A DNA stretch of 64,000 bases from JAEUOS01 sp031423955 (GCA_031423955.1 JANPGJ010000069.1:1-64000), one strand, 5' to 3'. Shown: positions 1-9,316, numbered from the stretch's first letter. Program-made: numbers and translations. The notes: a model not told the origin generated them from the letters alone.

Positions 1-1
1 C

Positions 2-883
2 ATTTTTCCGACCCGCTACGGATTTTTCTTTGCGTTCTCGCTGCTGGCTTTTCTCGCCGGTTCGATCAACTATGACCTGGCGCTCGGCTTCGTACTGACG
101 TTCTTCCTCGCTTCGGCCGGACTGGTCGCCATGCTGCATACGTTTCGCAACCAGGTGCATCTGGTCATGCGGCCGCTGCAAGCCCTGCCTGTTTTCGCCG
201 GCAGCACGGCGGTGTTCGAGGTGGTGCTCGACAACCGCCGCGACGATGAACGAGCCGCGCTGTGGCTCAGGACCGCCTACTCGCAATCGGTGGTGGACCT
301 CGCGGCGCGCAGCGCGCTGGTCTGCACGACGATGGTGCCGGCGCTGCGCCGCGGCTGGCTTGACGCACCGCGCCTGACGCTCGACAGTCGCTATCCGCTT
401 GGCCTGTTCCGGGCATGGAGCTACTGGCAACCGGCGTTGCGTTGCCTGGTCTACCCGGCGCCGGCGCCGGCCGGGGCGCCTTTTCCCGCGACGCCGGACG
501 GTAGAGGCGATGGTCGCAGCAGCGCTGCCGGCGTCGACGATTTCGGCGGCTTGCGGCAATACCTGGTCACCGACAATCCACGCCATATCGCATGGAAAGC
601 ATCCGCCAGCGCGCTCGCAACCGGGGCGCCGCTGCAAACCAAGCAGTTCCTGGGCAGCGCATCGGCCGAAGCGATCTTCGATCTTGCCGGTTTTCCGCCG
701 GAACGCGACCTGGAGACCCGCGTGTCCCAGCTGACGCGCTGGGTGCTGGACGCCGACGCGGCCGGATACATCTACACCCTGCGCCTTGACAACCATCACG
801 CGCTGGGGCCGGCGCAAGGCGAGCCGCACCGCCTTGCATGCCTCAAAGCGCTGGCGCTGGTCGAACCTGTGCCTGCAGCTTGA
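2..883 (+). CDS. DUF58 domain protein, 5' end outside window
   Basis: The frame is open from base 2, so the start lies upstream of the window; 293 residues are visible. The first ~45 visible residues form two hydrophobic stretches (membrane hairpin), as is usual at the N-terminus of DUF58 proteins. The conserved DUF58 core is seen in the piece DNPRHIAWKASAS, which matches the family's D-P-R-x-I-x-W-K/R pattern. Its stop is 7 bases before the ATG of the transglutaminase gene, so the two are translated together. DUF58 genes normally sit in moxR-DUF58-transglutaminase operons; the MoxR-type ATPase would be expected just left of the window. The precise function of DUF58 proteins is not established; a role in envelope assembly or stress is inferred from context. 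The family call is firm and the role is not. Confidence 0.85.
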   Translation: MFPTRYGFFFAFSLLAFLAGSINYDLALGFVLTFFLASAGLVAMLHTFRNQVHLVMRPLQALPVFAGSTAVFEVVLDNRRDDERAALWLRTAYSQSVVDLAARSALVCTTMVPALRRGWLDAPRLTLDSRYPLGLFRAWSYWQPALRCLVYPAPAPAGAPFPATPDGRGDGRSSAAGVDDFGGLRQYLVTDNPRHIAWKASASALATGAPLQTKQFLGSASAEAIFDLAGFPPERDLETRVSQLTRWVLDADAAGYIYTLRLDNHHALGPAQGEPHRLACLKALALVEPVPAA

Positions 884-890
884 GCGGCAA

Positions 891-2927
891 ATGCGACTGC
901 CACGCCTGCTCCGGATACGCCGCGCGGCACCCGCGAGCGATCCCTCGACCGACCTGCCCGCCGGCCGCACAGCGATCCTGACCCTTCTGCTCGCGCTCGT
1001 TCCGGTGCTGGCGCCGCACCTGTCGCACCTGCCCTGGTGGTGCGCCGCGTTTGCCGGGCTGATGTTCACCTGGCGTGCATGGATCACCTGGCACGCGACG
1101 CGGGCGCCGGCGCGACTGCCATCGCGCTGGCTGCTCCTGCTGCTGATGTTCCTGGCATTGGGCGCGACCGTTTATACCTATCGCACCCTGTTTGGCCGCG
1201 ACGCCGGCGTGACCTTCATCTGCGTGCTGCTGTCGCTCAAATTGCTTGAGACCCGCACCCGGCGTGACGCCGTGGTGGCGATCTTTCTTTCCTACTTCCT
1301 GATCCTGACAAATTTCTTCTACTCACAGTCGATCGCCACCGCTGCCCTGATGCTGCTGTCGCTGGTGCTGATCACCTCAGCCCTGATCGCGGCCAGCCGC
1401 GACGCAGGGGAAATGCCCTTTCTGCGCCAGACCCGACTGGCCGCCACCATCATCGCACAGGCGTTGCCGATGATGATCGTGCTGTTCGTGCTGTTCCCGC
1501 GCGTCCAGGGCCCTCTGTGGGGCTTGCCGGCCGACGCGCAAACCGCGGTCTCCGGCTTGTCCGACAGCATGTCGCCAGGCTTGATCACGCAACTGTCGCT
1601 GTCGGACGGGATCGCTTTTCGCGTCCGCTTCAACGGCACGCCGCCGCGCGGCGCCGACCTCTACTGGCGCGGCCCGGTACTGTCGCAATTCGACGGGCGC
1701 AACTGGCGCGCGCAGTCGCCGAACCCGATGCGCCCGGCGCGCTTCGAAGCCGCCGGCACGGCGGTGGACTATGAAGTCACCCTCGAACCTTCGAACCGGC
1801 CCTGGCTGTTCGCCCTTGAAATGCCGACCCGCCTGCCGGACAACGCGCGCCTGACCGCCGACCTGCAGCCGGTGATCGACAAGCCGGTGACCAGCCGATT
1901 GCGCTACAGCGCCCGCTCGTATCCGCAGTTCCGCTCGCGGCCGGTGGAAGAACCAGGCGACCTCGAACCGTATCTGGCCCTGCCGATCCGCGCCAATCCG
2001 CGCACCCGGGAAATGATGGTCGGCTGGGTGCTTGAGAATGCCAGCGCCGCCCAATTGGTCGAGCGCGCGCTGCGCCATTTCCGCACCGAGGAATTTTTCT
2101 ACACTCTTGAACCGCCACTGCTTGACAACAACGCGGTCGACGAATTCCTGTTTGGTGCAAGGCGCGGTTTCTGCGAGCACTACGCCTCCGCCTTCGTGGT
2201 CATGATGCGCATGGCCCGGGTGCCGGCCCGTGTGGTCACCGGCTACCAGGGTGGAGAGATCAATCCGGTCGACAACGTATTCACCGTACGGCAGTCGGAC
2301 GCACACGCGTGGGCGGAAGTCTGGCTGCCGGGCCGCGGCTGGACCCGTGTCGACCCGACCGCCGCGGTCTCGCCAGCGCGGGTGGAACGCGGCATGCCGG
2401 GCGCGATGCCGCAGCGCTTCGCGCCGCCTCTGATCGCGCGCCTGGCGGGCGATTGGGGGGCGCAATGGGCGGGGCGCGTGCGCCTGAACTGGGAAGCCCT
2501 GGCCAACCAATGGAATCAGCTGGTCCTGAACTACACGCCCGAGCGCCAGCGCGACACGCTTGAGCGCATCGGCATGAAGACCCCGACGTGGCAGGAGATG
2601 GTGATCGCCATGACCCTCGGGGTCGGCTCGATCGCGCTGGCAGTCGCGCTTTGGCTGGTGCGGGCGGCGCGCGAGCGCGATCCGCTCAAGCGCGCCTGGC
2701 AGCACTGCTGCGATCGTGTGGCGAAACTGGGGGCGCGTCGCGCACCGCATGAAGGCGCCCTCGACTTCTGCGCGCGCGCGACACTTGAACTGACGCAACG
2801 CCAGGTGCCCGTGGAACGTCTCTTGAAGCTGCGCGAGATCGCGGAACGCTACTCGGCGCTGCGTTATGGCCGCAAACCCGATAAAGTGGCGGTTGCGGCG
2901 TTTATTCGTCTTGCCCGAAGCTTTTGA
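891..2927 (+). CDS. tgpA: TgpA-like membrane transglutaminase (DUF3488/DUF4129)
   Basis: The protein has 678 residues starting at the ATG at 891. An in-frame codon at 786 is possible but would overlap the DUF58 gene by about 100 bases. The N-terminal third holds several membrane segments. It is followed by a periplasmic transglutaminase-like core with a visible Cys-His-Asp triad: Cys in GFCEHYASAF, His in SDAHAWAEVW, Asp in WTRVDPTAA. A further membrane helix follows near residues 565-590, then a cytoplasmic C-terminal DUF4129-like tail. In Pseudomonas aeruginosa the homologue TgpA is an essential inner-membrane protein with periplasmic transglutaminase activity; the natural substrate is not known. 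It lies between a DUF58 gene and a lytic transglycosylase gene on the same strand with gaps of a few bases, which suggests a cell-envelope operon. Confidence 0.9.
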   Translation: MRLPRLLRIRRAAPASDPSTDLPAGRTAILTLLLALVPVLAPHLSHLPWWCAAFAGLMFTWRAWITWHATRAPARLPSRWLLLLLMFLALGATVYTYRTLFGRDAGVTFICVLLSLKLLETRTRRDAVVAIFLSYFLILTNFFYSQSIATAALMLLSLVLITSALIAASRDAGEMPFLRQTRLAATIIAQALPMMIVLFVLFPRVQGPLWGLPADAQTAVSGLSDSMSPGLITQLSLSDGIAFRVRFNGTPPRGADLYWRGPVLSQFDGRNWRAQSPNPMRPARFEAAGTAVDYEVTLEPSNRPWLFALEMPTRLPDNARLTADLQPVIDKPVTSRLRYSARSYPQFRSRPVEEPGDLEPYLALPIRANPRTREMMVGWVLENASAAQLVERALRHFRTEEFFYTLEPPLLDNNAVDEFLFGARRGFCEHYASAFVVMMRMARVPARVVTGYQGGEINPVDNVFTVRQSDAHAWAEVWLPGRGWTRVDPTAAVSPARVERGMPGAMPQRFAPPLIARLAGDWGAQWAGRVRLNWEALANQWNQLVLNYTPERQRDTLERIGMKTPTWQEMVIAMTLGVGSIALAVALWLVRAARERDPLKRAWQHCCDRVAKLGARRAPHEGALDFCARATLELTQRQVPVERLLKLREIAERYSALRYGRKPDKVAVAAFIRLARSF

Positions 2928-2930
2928 TCC

Positions 2931-4007
2931 TTGGCCCAACCCTTTCTCTGCACCGCCGCTGCCGTTCTCGCGCTCGTCGCCTCGGGCTTCATCGATGTAT
3001 CGGCGCAAGCCACCGCCAGGCGCAAACCTGCGCGATCGACCGAGGCGCAAGCCACTGCCTCGCGCATCGATTTCAGTGAGCAGGATGAGGTTCGCCGGTT
3101 CATTGCCGACCTGTCCCTGCGTCACGGGTTCGTCGAGAGCGAACTTCGGTTCCTGTTTTCGCGCACGCGCCACTATCCGGCGATCATCGATCTGATCACC
3201 CCGCCGGCCAATCCGCGTACCCGTTCCTGGCACGCCTATCGCGCCCGCTTCATTGAACCGATCCGTATCAAGGCGGGCGTGGAGTTGTGGCAGCGCCACG
3301 CCGCCGATCTCGCTCGCGCCGAGGCGCAATATGGGGTTCCTGCAGCGATCATCGTCGCCATCATGGGCGTGGAGACCGTGTACGGACGCAACAGTGGCAA
3401 CTGGCGCGTCATCGATGCGCTGACCACCCTGGCCTTCGATTATCCGAGGCGGGCGGAGTTTTTCCGCTCCGAACTGGAGAACTACCTCCTGTTTGCCCGT
3501 GAACGCGAGATTGACGTCTTCAGCGTGCGCGGATCATATGCCGGCGCCATTGGCATTCCGCAGTTCATGCCCTCCTCGTGGCGCAAGTGGGCGGTGGATT
3601 TCGACGGCGATGGGCGCATCGACCTGCGCGAAAGCTTCGTCGACTCCATCGGCAGCATTGCCAGCTACCTGAAGGCCCACGGCTGGGTCGCGGGCGCACC
3701 AATCGCGTTTCCGGCGCGGGTCGAAGGCGAGGCTTACCGTGAACTGCTCGCCCGCGACATATTGCCATCGCTGCCGATCGCGGACCTGGCGCGCTTCGGG
3801 GTCACTTCCGCGGATCTTGCGAAACAGGGGCTGCCCCCCGAAACGCAAATCGCGCTGTTCGACCTGGTCACGCCGGACCAGCCGTCCGACTACTGGATCG
3901 GGTTGACCAACTTCTATGTGATCACGCGCTACAACCGCTCAAGCTTCTACGCGATGAGCGTGATGGAACTGGCCGACGCGGTCAGTGCAAGGCGCGCCAG
4001 GCGCTGA
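2931..4007 (+). CDS. mltB: Lytic murein transglycosylase B family protein
   Basis: The protein has 358 residues. It cleaves the MurNAc-GlcNAc bond of peptidoglycan to leave 1,6-anhydroMurNAc. The slt/MltB fold is recognised from IVAIMGVETVYGRNSG, where the Glu is the expected catalytic acid, and from GSYAGAIGIPQFMPSSW and DFDGDGRIDL, the last a possible cation-binding loop. The first ~25 residues look like a signal peptide. The start is a TTG three bases after the tgpA stop; no ATG lies between this codon and the signal peptide, so the TTG is the most economical start and implies coupling to tgpA. No lipobox Cys is clear, so it may be a soluble periplasmic form rather than the outer-membrane lipoprotein of E. 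coli. Confidence 0.9.
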   Translation: MAQPFLCTAAAVLALVASGFIDVSAQATARRKPARSTEAQATASRIDFSEQDEVRRFIADLSLRHGFVESELRFLFSRTRHYPAIIDLITPPANPRTRSWHAYRARFIEPIRIKAGVELWQRHAADLARAEAQYGVPAAIIVAIMGVETVYGRNSGNWRVIDALTTLAFDYPRRAEFFRSELENYLLFAREREIDVFSVRGSYAGAIGIPQFMPSSWRKWAVDFDGDGRIDLRESFVDSIGSIASYLKAHGWVAGAPIAFPARVEGEAYRELLARDILPSLPIADLARFGVTSADLAKQGLPPETQIALFDLVTPDQPSDYWIGLTNFYVITRYNRSSFYAMSVMELADAVSARRARR

Positions 4008-4089
4008 ACGTCGCACATCACAGGCCGGGCACCCACGACCGCATCGTCCGCCGAACGCACCCGGACTTGCGGGCGCCCGCTCCACAGCG

Positions 4090-4992
4090 TCAGGCCGGAA
4101 AGAGACCGGTCGACAGATAACGATCACCACGATCGCAAACGATGAACACGATGGTCGCGTTCTCGATGTTCGCCGCAACCCGCAGCGCGACCGCGCAAGC
4201 GCCGGCGGCAGAAGGCCCGCAGCAGATGCCCTCCTCGGCCGCCAGTCGGCGGCACATCTCTTCGGCATCGGCCTGGCTGACGCTTTCGACCCGGTCTACA
4301 CGAGAGCGATCATAGATGCGCGGCAAATAGGCTTCAGGCCACTTGCGAATACCGGGTATCTGCGAGCCTTCGCTGGGCTGACAGCCAATGATCTCGATCG
4401 CGGCGCTCTGTTCCTTGAGGTAGCGCGACACCCCCATGATGGTGCCGGTGGTGCCCATCGCAGAGACAAAATGCGTGAGGCGACCGCCGGTATCACGCCA
4501 GATTTCCGGGCCGGTGGTTTCATAGTGGGCACGCGGATTGTCGGGATTGGCGAATTGGTCGAGAATCCGGCCTCGACCTTCGCGCTGCATGGTCTCCGCC
4601 AGATCGCGCGCACGTTCCATCCCTCCTTGCGCGGCAGGTGTCAGGATCAACTCCGCGCCATAGGCGCGCATGCTCTGGCGGCGCTCCAGCGACAGGTTGT
4701 CGGGCATGATCAGGATCATCCGGTAACCACGCATCGCCGCCACCATCGCCAGGGCAATGCCGGTATTACCCGAGGTGGCTTCGATCAAGGTGTCGCCAGG
4801 CTTGATCTCGCCACGCTCCTCGGCGCGCATGATCATCGAAAATGCCGGCCGATCCTTGACCGAGCCCGCCGGATTATTGCCTTCCAGCTTGCCCAGAATC
4901 ACGTTGCCGCGCCGCGCAACCAGGTCGCCAGGGATGCGCTTCAACCGCACCAGAGGCGTATTGCCGATGGTTTCGTCAACGGTAGGGTACAT
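4090..4992 (-). CDS. cysM: Cysteine synthase B (O-acetylserine sulfhydrylase)
   Basis: The 300-residue PLP enzyme makes cysteine from O-acetylserine and sulfide or thiosulfate. The PLP lysine is in NNPAGSVKDRPAF, the substrate loop is EATSGNTGIAL, and the phosphate-binding glycine-rich loop is SAMGTTGTIMG. The length and the start MYPTVDETIGNTPLVRLKR fit CysM better than the slightly longer CysK. It is the last gene on this minus-strand stretch and is convergent with mltB. It is separated from the upstream ComEA-like gene by an intrinsic terminator, so it probably has its own promoter in the ~110 bases before its start. The region 4008-4089 between the two convergent genes shows no clear feature. 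Confidence 0.93.
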   Translation of the reverse strand: MYPTVDETIGNTPLVRLKRIPGDLVARRGNVILGKLEGNNPAGSVKDRPAFSMIMRAEERGEIKPGDTLIEATSGNTGIALAMVAAMRGYRMILIMPDNLSLERRQSMRAYGAELILTPAAQGGMERARDLAETMQREGRGRILDQFANPDNPRAHYETTGPEIWRDTGGRLTHFVSAMGTTGTIMGVSRYLKEQSAAIEIIGCQPSEGSQIPGIRKWPEAYLPRIYDRSRVDRVESVSQADAEEMCRRLAAEEGICCGPSAAGACAVALRVAANIENATIVFIVCDRGDRYLSTGLFPA

Positions 4993-5100
4993 GGACAGGA
5001 TTCAAAGAACGGCAGGAAGAACAGGGGGAAGAACGAGAACGGCGGCAAGAACGGAAAGACGGCAGGAACAGAACCTAGATTGTACCGTTCGGCAAGGCAG

Positions 5101-5136
5101 CAAAAAGCAAAGACCCCGCATACGCGGGGTCTTTGC
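5101..5136 (-). terminator. Intrinsic terminator downstream of the ComEA-like gene
   Basis: A perfect 13-bp inverted repeat (arms 5107-5119 and 5124-5136, loop ATAC) is followed on the minus strand by TTTTTG. This is the classic rho-independent layout. It would stop minus-strand transcription coming from the ComEA-like gene before cysM. Confidence 0.85.
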
Positions 5137-5178
5137 CGGCCTGATTGAGGGGCGCAGAGCGCCCTTCGAATCAGGCCA

Positions 5179-5210
5179 GATATTCCGGCGGCAAAGCCGG
5201 CCGGAATATC
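5179..5210 (-). terminator. Long hairpin overlapping the ComEA stop codon
   Basis: The 10-base arms GATATTCCGG (5179-5188) and CCGGAATATC (5201-5210) are perfectly complementary and enclose an inner CGGC-AAA-GCCG stem. It overlaps the TGA at 5209-5211. It has no U-tract, so alone it is more likely an mRNA 3' stabiliser or pause that works with the true terminator 45 bases further on. Confidence 0.5.
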
Positions 5211-5400
5211 ACTTCTTGGCGTCAGCCTTCGGAGCGTCCGGCTTTGCATCAGCCTTCGGCGCGTCTTTCTTCATCTCTGCCTTTGTTTCTGCTTTCGGTG
5301 CGTCTTTCTTGGCATCAGCCTTCGGCGCATCCTTTTTGCCATCCGTCTTCATGGCGTCAGTCTTCGGTGCGTCCTTCTTGCCGGCATCGGCCTTCGGCTT
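5209..5400 (-). repeat. Degenerate tandem repeat coding for KDAPKADA units
   Basis: The 3' part of the ComEA-like gene repeats a ~24-27 base unit that encodes KKDAPKADA, KPDAPKADA and similar strings. Such in-frame repeats can change number by slippage or recombination without breaking the frame, so tail length may vary among strains. Confidence 0.7.
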
Positions 5401-5700
5401 GTCTTCCTTCTTGGCTTCGGCCTTGGTCGGCGTGCTGCCGCCACTGATGGTGACGGAGCCGTCCTTTTTCCAGCCGGCAACCGTTTTCTCGCCGATGCCC
5501 TTGACGCGCGTAGCTACGTCATCAAGGCTTTTGAACGGCCCGTTTTTCTTGCGCTCTTCAACGATCAGCTTGGCTTTCGCAGGACCCACGCCCTTGATCG
5601 CGTCCAGACCCTTTTCGTCCGCGGAATTGATGTCGACCGCAGCAAACGCCATGCCGACGGTCATGAAAAACGCAACCAACGCCAACAGAATCTTCTTCAT
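5209..5700 (-). CDS. Secreted ComEA-like helix-hairpin-helix protein with Lys/Ala/Asp repeat tail
   Basis: The protein has 163 residues. A signal peptide (MKKILLALVAFFMTVGMAFA) is followed by a compact helix-hairpin-helix domain, about residues 22-80, with VDINSADEKGLDAIKGVG and VKGIGEKTV. This is the DNA-binding fold found alone in many betaproteobacterial ComEA-like proteins. The C-terminal half (about 90-163) is a low-complexity tail of KKDAPKADAK-type units, strongly charged and rich in Lys, Ala, Asp and Pro. The family is known for binding incoming DNA in the periplasm during natural transformation; a role in uptake here is inferred, as no other competence gene is in the window. The tail could be disordered and add extra positive charge for DNA or cell-wall contact. 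Confidence 0.85.
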   Translation of the reverse strand: MKKILLALVAFFMTVGMAFAAVDINSADEKGLDAIKGVGPAKAKLIVEERKKNGPFKSLDDVATRVKGIGEKTVAGWKKDGSVTISGGSTPTKAEAKKEDKPKADAGKKDAPKTDAMKTDGKKDAPKADAKKDAPKAETKAEMKKDAPKADAKPDAPKADAKK

Positions 5701-5783
5701 CGGAAATCCTCCCTGGTAGATCGACGCGGGCCCATGCCCGAGTTCTGCAGGGTCTAACGCCGGTTGCCGCGCCCCGGTTGACC

Positions 5784-6785
5784 TCAGGCATCAGGTTTCA
5801 GCAGACCACCGAGGTAGCGGGCGACACCCTGCTCGACAGTCAGGAACGGCGCGTCGTAACCCGCCGCACGCAATCGCCCGATATCGGCCTGCGTAAAACT
5901 CTGGTACTTGCCCTTGAGGTCCGCCGGGAATTCGACATACTCAATCAGCTTCTGCGCCTTGATCTCTGCCAGTGACAGCGTCGCCTGCCCCGCAGCCCCG
6001 CGGCAGGCGTTGATCGCCGCGCAGGCGACATCATTGAACGGCTGTGAACGGCCGGTCCCCAGATTGAACACCCCGGACAATTCCGGATGCTCAAGAAAAA
6101 ACATGTTCACCTTGACCACATCTTCGACTGAAACGAAGTCCCGGGCCTGCTCGCCGGCCGCATAGCCGTCATGCTCTCCGAACAGGCGGACAACTCCCTT
6201 GGCGCGATACTCGTGAAAATTGTGCAGCGCCACCGACGCCATGCGCCCCTTGTGCGCTTCGCGCGCGCCGTAGACGTTGAAATAGCGGAAGCCTGCGATC
6301 TGCGCGGATGCCTCGGGCAGCCTTCTGCGCACGATCTGGTCAAACAGGAACTTGGAGTATCCATACACATTGAGCGGGCGCTCGCAGACCCGGTCCTCGC
6401 GGAACACACGGCCGCCGCCATACACCGCGGCCGACGAGGCATAGAGCAGCGGAATCCCTTCCTCGGTGCAATGATCAAGCAGTGCCACCGAGTAGCGGAA
6501 ATTGTTTTCCATCATGTAGCGCCCGTCGCTCTCCATGGTGTCGGAGCAGGCGCCTTGATGCAGGATCGCCTCGACCTCGCCATCCCAGGCACCGGTAGCA
6601 AGGCGCGCCAGGAACTCGTGCTTGTCCAGATAGTCGGCGATCTCGCAATCAACCAGATTCTGAAACTTGTCGGCACGGGTCAGGTTGTCGACTGCAATGA
6701 TGTCATGCACGCCACGCGCATTGAGGCCTTTGACAAGATTGGAGCCGATGAAGCCGGCGGCGCCGGTAACAATGTAGTAGCCCAT
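5784..6785 (-). CDS. hldD: ADP-L-glycero-D-manno-heptose 6-epimerase
   Basis: The 333-residue extended short-chain dehydrogenase makes the last step of ADP-heptose supply for the LPS inner core. The NADP-binding Rossmann motif is VTGAAGFIGSNLVK at the very N-terminus. The catalytic Ser/Tyr/Lys are in YASSAAVYGG and NVYGYSKFLFD. The stretch AVDNLTRADKFQNLVD is typical of HldD. Its partner kinase gene hldE1 lies 86 bases upstream on the same strand and ugd precedes that, so this is an envelope-sugar operon. Confidence 0.95.
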   Translation of the reverse strand: MGYYIVTGAAGFIGSNLVKGLNARGVHDIIAVDNLTRADKFQNLVDCEIADYLDKHEFLARLATGAWDGEVEAILHQGACSDTMESDGRYMMENNFRYSVALLDHCTEEGIPLLYASSAAVYGGGRVFREDRVCERPLNVYGYSKFLFDQIVRRRLPEASAQIAGFRYFNVYGAREAHKGRMASVALHNFHEYRAKGVVRLFGEHDGYAAGEQARDFVSVEDVVKVNMFFLEHPELSGVFNLGTGRSQPFNDVACAAINACRGAAGQATLSLAEIKAQKLIEYVEFPADLKGKYQSFTQADIGRLRAAGYDAPFLTVEQGVARYLGGLLKPDA

Positions 6786-6871
6786 GGCAGTGGTTGCAGT
6801 CCGACTTCGAGGTTTTCAATCTATAGGTCGCAAACGCCGGCACGAAAACAGCGACCAGCAAGCCCGTCCGG

Positions 6872-7798
6872 TCAGTCGAATAGTTCCTCGGGGGTAACGA
6901 TTGCGGTGCCCAACTTTCCGACCACAATCGCGCCCGCGCGGTTGGCGATCGACGCAGCGGTCGCCAGCGTCAGGCCGCCGCCGGTCAGGACACCGATTGT
7001 AGCGATCACCGTGTCGCCCGCGCCCGAGACGTCGAACACTTCGCGCGCCTGCGCCGGCATGTTGACGACTTCACCCGGAAGAAACAGTGTCATCCCTTCC
7101 TCGGAACGGGTCAGCAGCAAAGCCTCCAGCCCCAGTTCAATGCGCAATGCCTGGGCGCGCACCGCAAGGTCGGTCTCGGAAGACCACGCGCCGACCACCT
7201 GGGCCAGTTCCGCACGATTCGGCGTCAGCATGGTCGCACCAGTGTAGCGGGCATAGTCGCGTCCCTTGGGATCGACCAGAACTTTTTTGCCGGCCGCCTT
7301 CGCTGTCGCTATCATCTCGGCGATATGCGTCAGTCCACCCTTGCCGTAGTCAGACAGAATCACGACGTCGACTTCGCCAAGCAGGCGCCTGAATTCGTCG
7401 AGTTTGCCGGTAAGCACTTCATGGCTGGGCATTTCCTCGAAATCGATGCGCAGCAACTGCTGCTGGCGCCCGATCACCCGCAACTTGATGGTCGTCTTGT
7501 AGAGCGGGTCCACATGCAGGGCAGCGCGGATGCCGGCCCCCTCAAGCAGTGACCGGATCAGGTTGCCGGGTTCGTCGTCGCCCACCACCGACAGCAGGGT
7601 GACTTGCGCCCCGAGGGCTGCCGCATTGCGTGCCACGTTGGCGGCGCCGCCGAGACGCTCGTCGCTGCGCTCGACCTTGACCACCGGCACCGGCGCCTCC
7701 GGGCTGATGCGGTGCACGTCGCCGAACCAGTAGCGGTCAAGCATGACATCGCCCACGATCAGCACGCGCGCGCCGGCGGCCGCTTCACGCGGGTTCAT
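6872..7798 (-). CDS. hldE1: D-glycero-beta-D-manno-heptose-7-phosphate kinase
   Basis: A 308-residue PfkB/ribokinase-type kinase (RfaE domain I, also called HldA). It phosphorylates heptose-7-phosphate at C1 on the way to ADP-heptose. The diagnostic pieces are LIVGDVMLDRYWFGDVHRIS, RLGGAANVARNAAALGA and the anion-hole/catalytic motif FDVSGAGDTVIATIG. The protein stops after the kinase domain, so it lacks the adenylyltransferase half of the bifunctional E. coli HldE. That second activity (HldC/RfaE2) must be encoded elsewhere. The ATG at 7798 was preferred because GGAG lies five bases before it; a GTG two codons upstream is also possible. Confidence 0.93.
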   Translation of the reverse strand: MNPREAAAGARVLIVGDVMLDRYWFGDVHRISPEAPVPVVKVERSDERLGGAANVARNAAALGAQVTLLSVVGDDEPGNLIRSLLEGAGIRAALHVDPLYKTTIKLRVIGRQQQLLRIDFEEMPSHEVLTGKLDEFRRLLGEVDVVILSDYGKGGLTHIAEMIATAKAAGKKVLVDPKGRDYARYTGATMLTPNRAELAQVVGAWSSETDLAVRAQALRIELGLEALLLTRSEEGMTLFLPGEVVNMPAQAREVFDVSGAGDTVIATIGVLTGGGLTLATAASIANRAGAIVVGKLGTAIVTPEELFD

Positions 7799-7887
7799 GC
7801 GCACTCCATTGCGATGGCAGGATGCTGCCGCGGCACGCCGTGCGGGCGGACGCCGGTTGGATCATGATCTGCATGCAGCGCGTCCAT

Positions 7888-9255
7888 TCAGTGTGACTGC
7901 ACCATCGCCGATTGCGGCGTGCCGTGCCGCAAATCAGGGCGACCCATCGGGTAGTAATCGAATCCCATGTCGCGAACCATCTGCGGGTCGTAGAGATTGC
8001 GGCCGTCAAAAATGGTCGGAGTCGCAAGCTGACGCTTGAGGCGTTCGAAGTCCGGGCTGCGGAACTCCTTCCACTCCGTGACGATCACCAGCGCTACGGC
8101 GCCGTCAATCGCATGCATGGGATTGTCTGCATAGCGGATGCGCGATTCGTCGCCGAAGATACGTCGCGCCTCATCCATCGCCACCGGGTCGTAGGTGGTG
8201 ACGGTCGCCCCGCGCTCGAGGAGTTCACCGACCAGCTCACGCGCCGGTGCCTCGCGCATGTCGTTGGTGTTAGGCTTGAACGCCAGACCCCAGATGGCGA
8301 ATCGCTTGCCGCCAAGATCGGGGCCAAATCGCTTGACGATCTTGGCGGCGAGCACACGCTTCTGGTCGCCGTTGACCGCCTCGACGGCATCAAGCAGCCG
8401 CGAGCTCAGGCCCGCCTGCCTGGTCGTGCGTTGCAATGCCTGGACATCCTTGGGGAAACACGAACCGCCATACCCGCAGCCTGCGTAAAGGAAATGATAG
8501 CCGATGCGCGGGTCGGAACCGATGCCCTGGCGCACCAGTTCCACATCCGCCCCAAGCCGTTCAGCAAGATTGGCCATTTCATTCATGAACGAAATTCGCG
8601 TCGCCAGCATCGCATTGGCGGCGTACTTGGTCAGTTCCGCCGACCGGATGTCCATGAAGATCATGCGTTCGTGATTGCGCTGAAATGGCGCATACAAGAT
8701 GCGCATCGCAGCGCGAGCGCGATCGTCATCGGCACCGATCACCACACGATCGGGCTTCATGAAATCATCGACCGCCGCGCCTTCCTTCAGGAATTCGGGA
8801 TTGGACACCACCGAAAAATCGATCACGACGCCTCGACTGGCCAACTGTTCGGCGATCGCCACACGTACCCGGTCGGCGGTGCCGACCGGAACAGTTGATT
8901 TGTCGACCACCACCTTGGGCCCTTGCATGTGAAGCCCGATATTGCGTGCCGCCGCCGTCACGTACTGGAGATCAGCTGATCCGTCTTCATCTGGAGGGGT
9001 ACCAACCGCGATGAACTGGATATCTCCATGCGTGACCGCCGCAGCAACATCTGTGGTGAAACGAATCCGTCCGACGGCCCGGTTGCGCGCAACCATTTCC
9101 TTCAGGCCGGGTTCGAAGATCGGGATACCGCCGGCATTGAGCGTGTCGATCTTTGCCGCATCCAGATCCAGGCACAGCACATCGTTGCCGACTTCGGCAA
9201 AACATGCACCTGTCACCAGACCGACGTAACCGGTACCGATCATGGTTATTTTCAT
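7888..9255 (-). CDS. ugd: UDP-glucose 6-dehydrogenase
   Basis: The 455-residue enzyme oxidises UDP-glucose to UDP-glucuronate, a precursor for capsule, exopolysaccharide or modified LPS. The NAD-binding motif is GTGYVGLVTGACF at the N-terminus, and the catalytic Cys is in YAGCGYGGSCFPKD. Start ATG 9255 (MKITMIGTGYVG) has a good ribosome-binding site (GAGGGA) just upstream; the frame stays open further upstream but would run into lapB. It follows lapB by 61 bases. The gene could also serve lipid A aminoarabinose or colanic-type polymers; the window holds no direct downstream user of UDP-glucuronate. Confidence 0.95.
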   Translation of the reverse strand: MKITMIGTGYVGLVTGACFAEVGNDVLCLDLDAAKIDTLNAGGIPIFEPGLKEMVARNRAVGRIRFTTDVAAAVTHGDIQFIAVGTPPDEDGSADLQYVTAAARNIGLHMQGPKVVVDKSTVPVGTADRVRVAIAEQLASRGVVIDFSVVSNPEFLKEGAAVDDFMKPDRVVIGADDDRARAAMRILYAPFQRNHERMIFMDIRSAELTKYAANAMLATRISFMNEMANLAERLGADVELVRQGIGSDPRIGYHFLYAGCGYGGSCFPKDVQALQRTTRQAGLSSRLLDAVEAVNGDQKRVLAAKIVKRFGPDLGGKRFAIWGLAFKPNTNDMREAPARELVGELLERGATVTTYDPVAMDEARRIFGDESRIRYADNPMHAIDGAVALVIVTEWKEFRSPDFERLKRQLATPTIFDGRNLYDPQMVRDMGFDYYPMGRPDLRHGTPQSAMVQSH

Positions 9256-9316
9256 CCAATCCCTCGTGAAGTGTATCCATCCGGCAAGCTGCCTGGAAGG
9301 AGGTGGCAAACATCCC

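Noticed and set aside
1377..3329. A 650-codon open frame antisense to the transglutaminase gene
   Set aside because: Arg-rich, no family similarity, fully covered by well-supported genes on the other strand.
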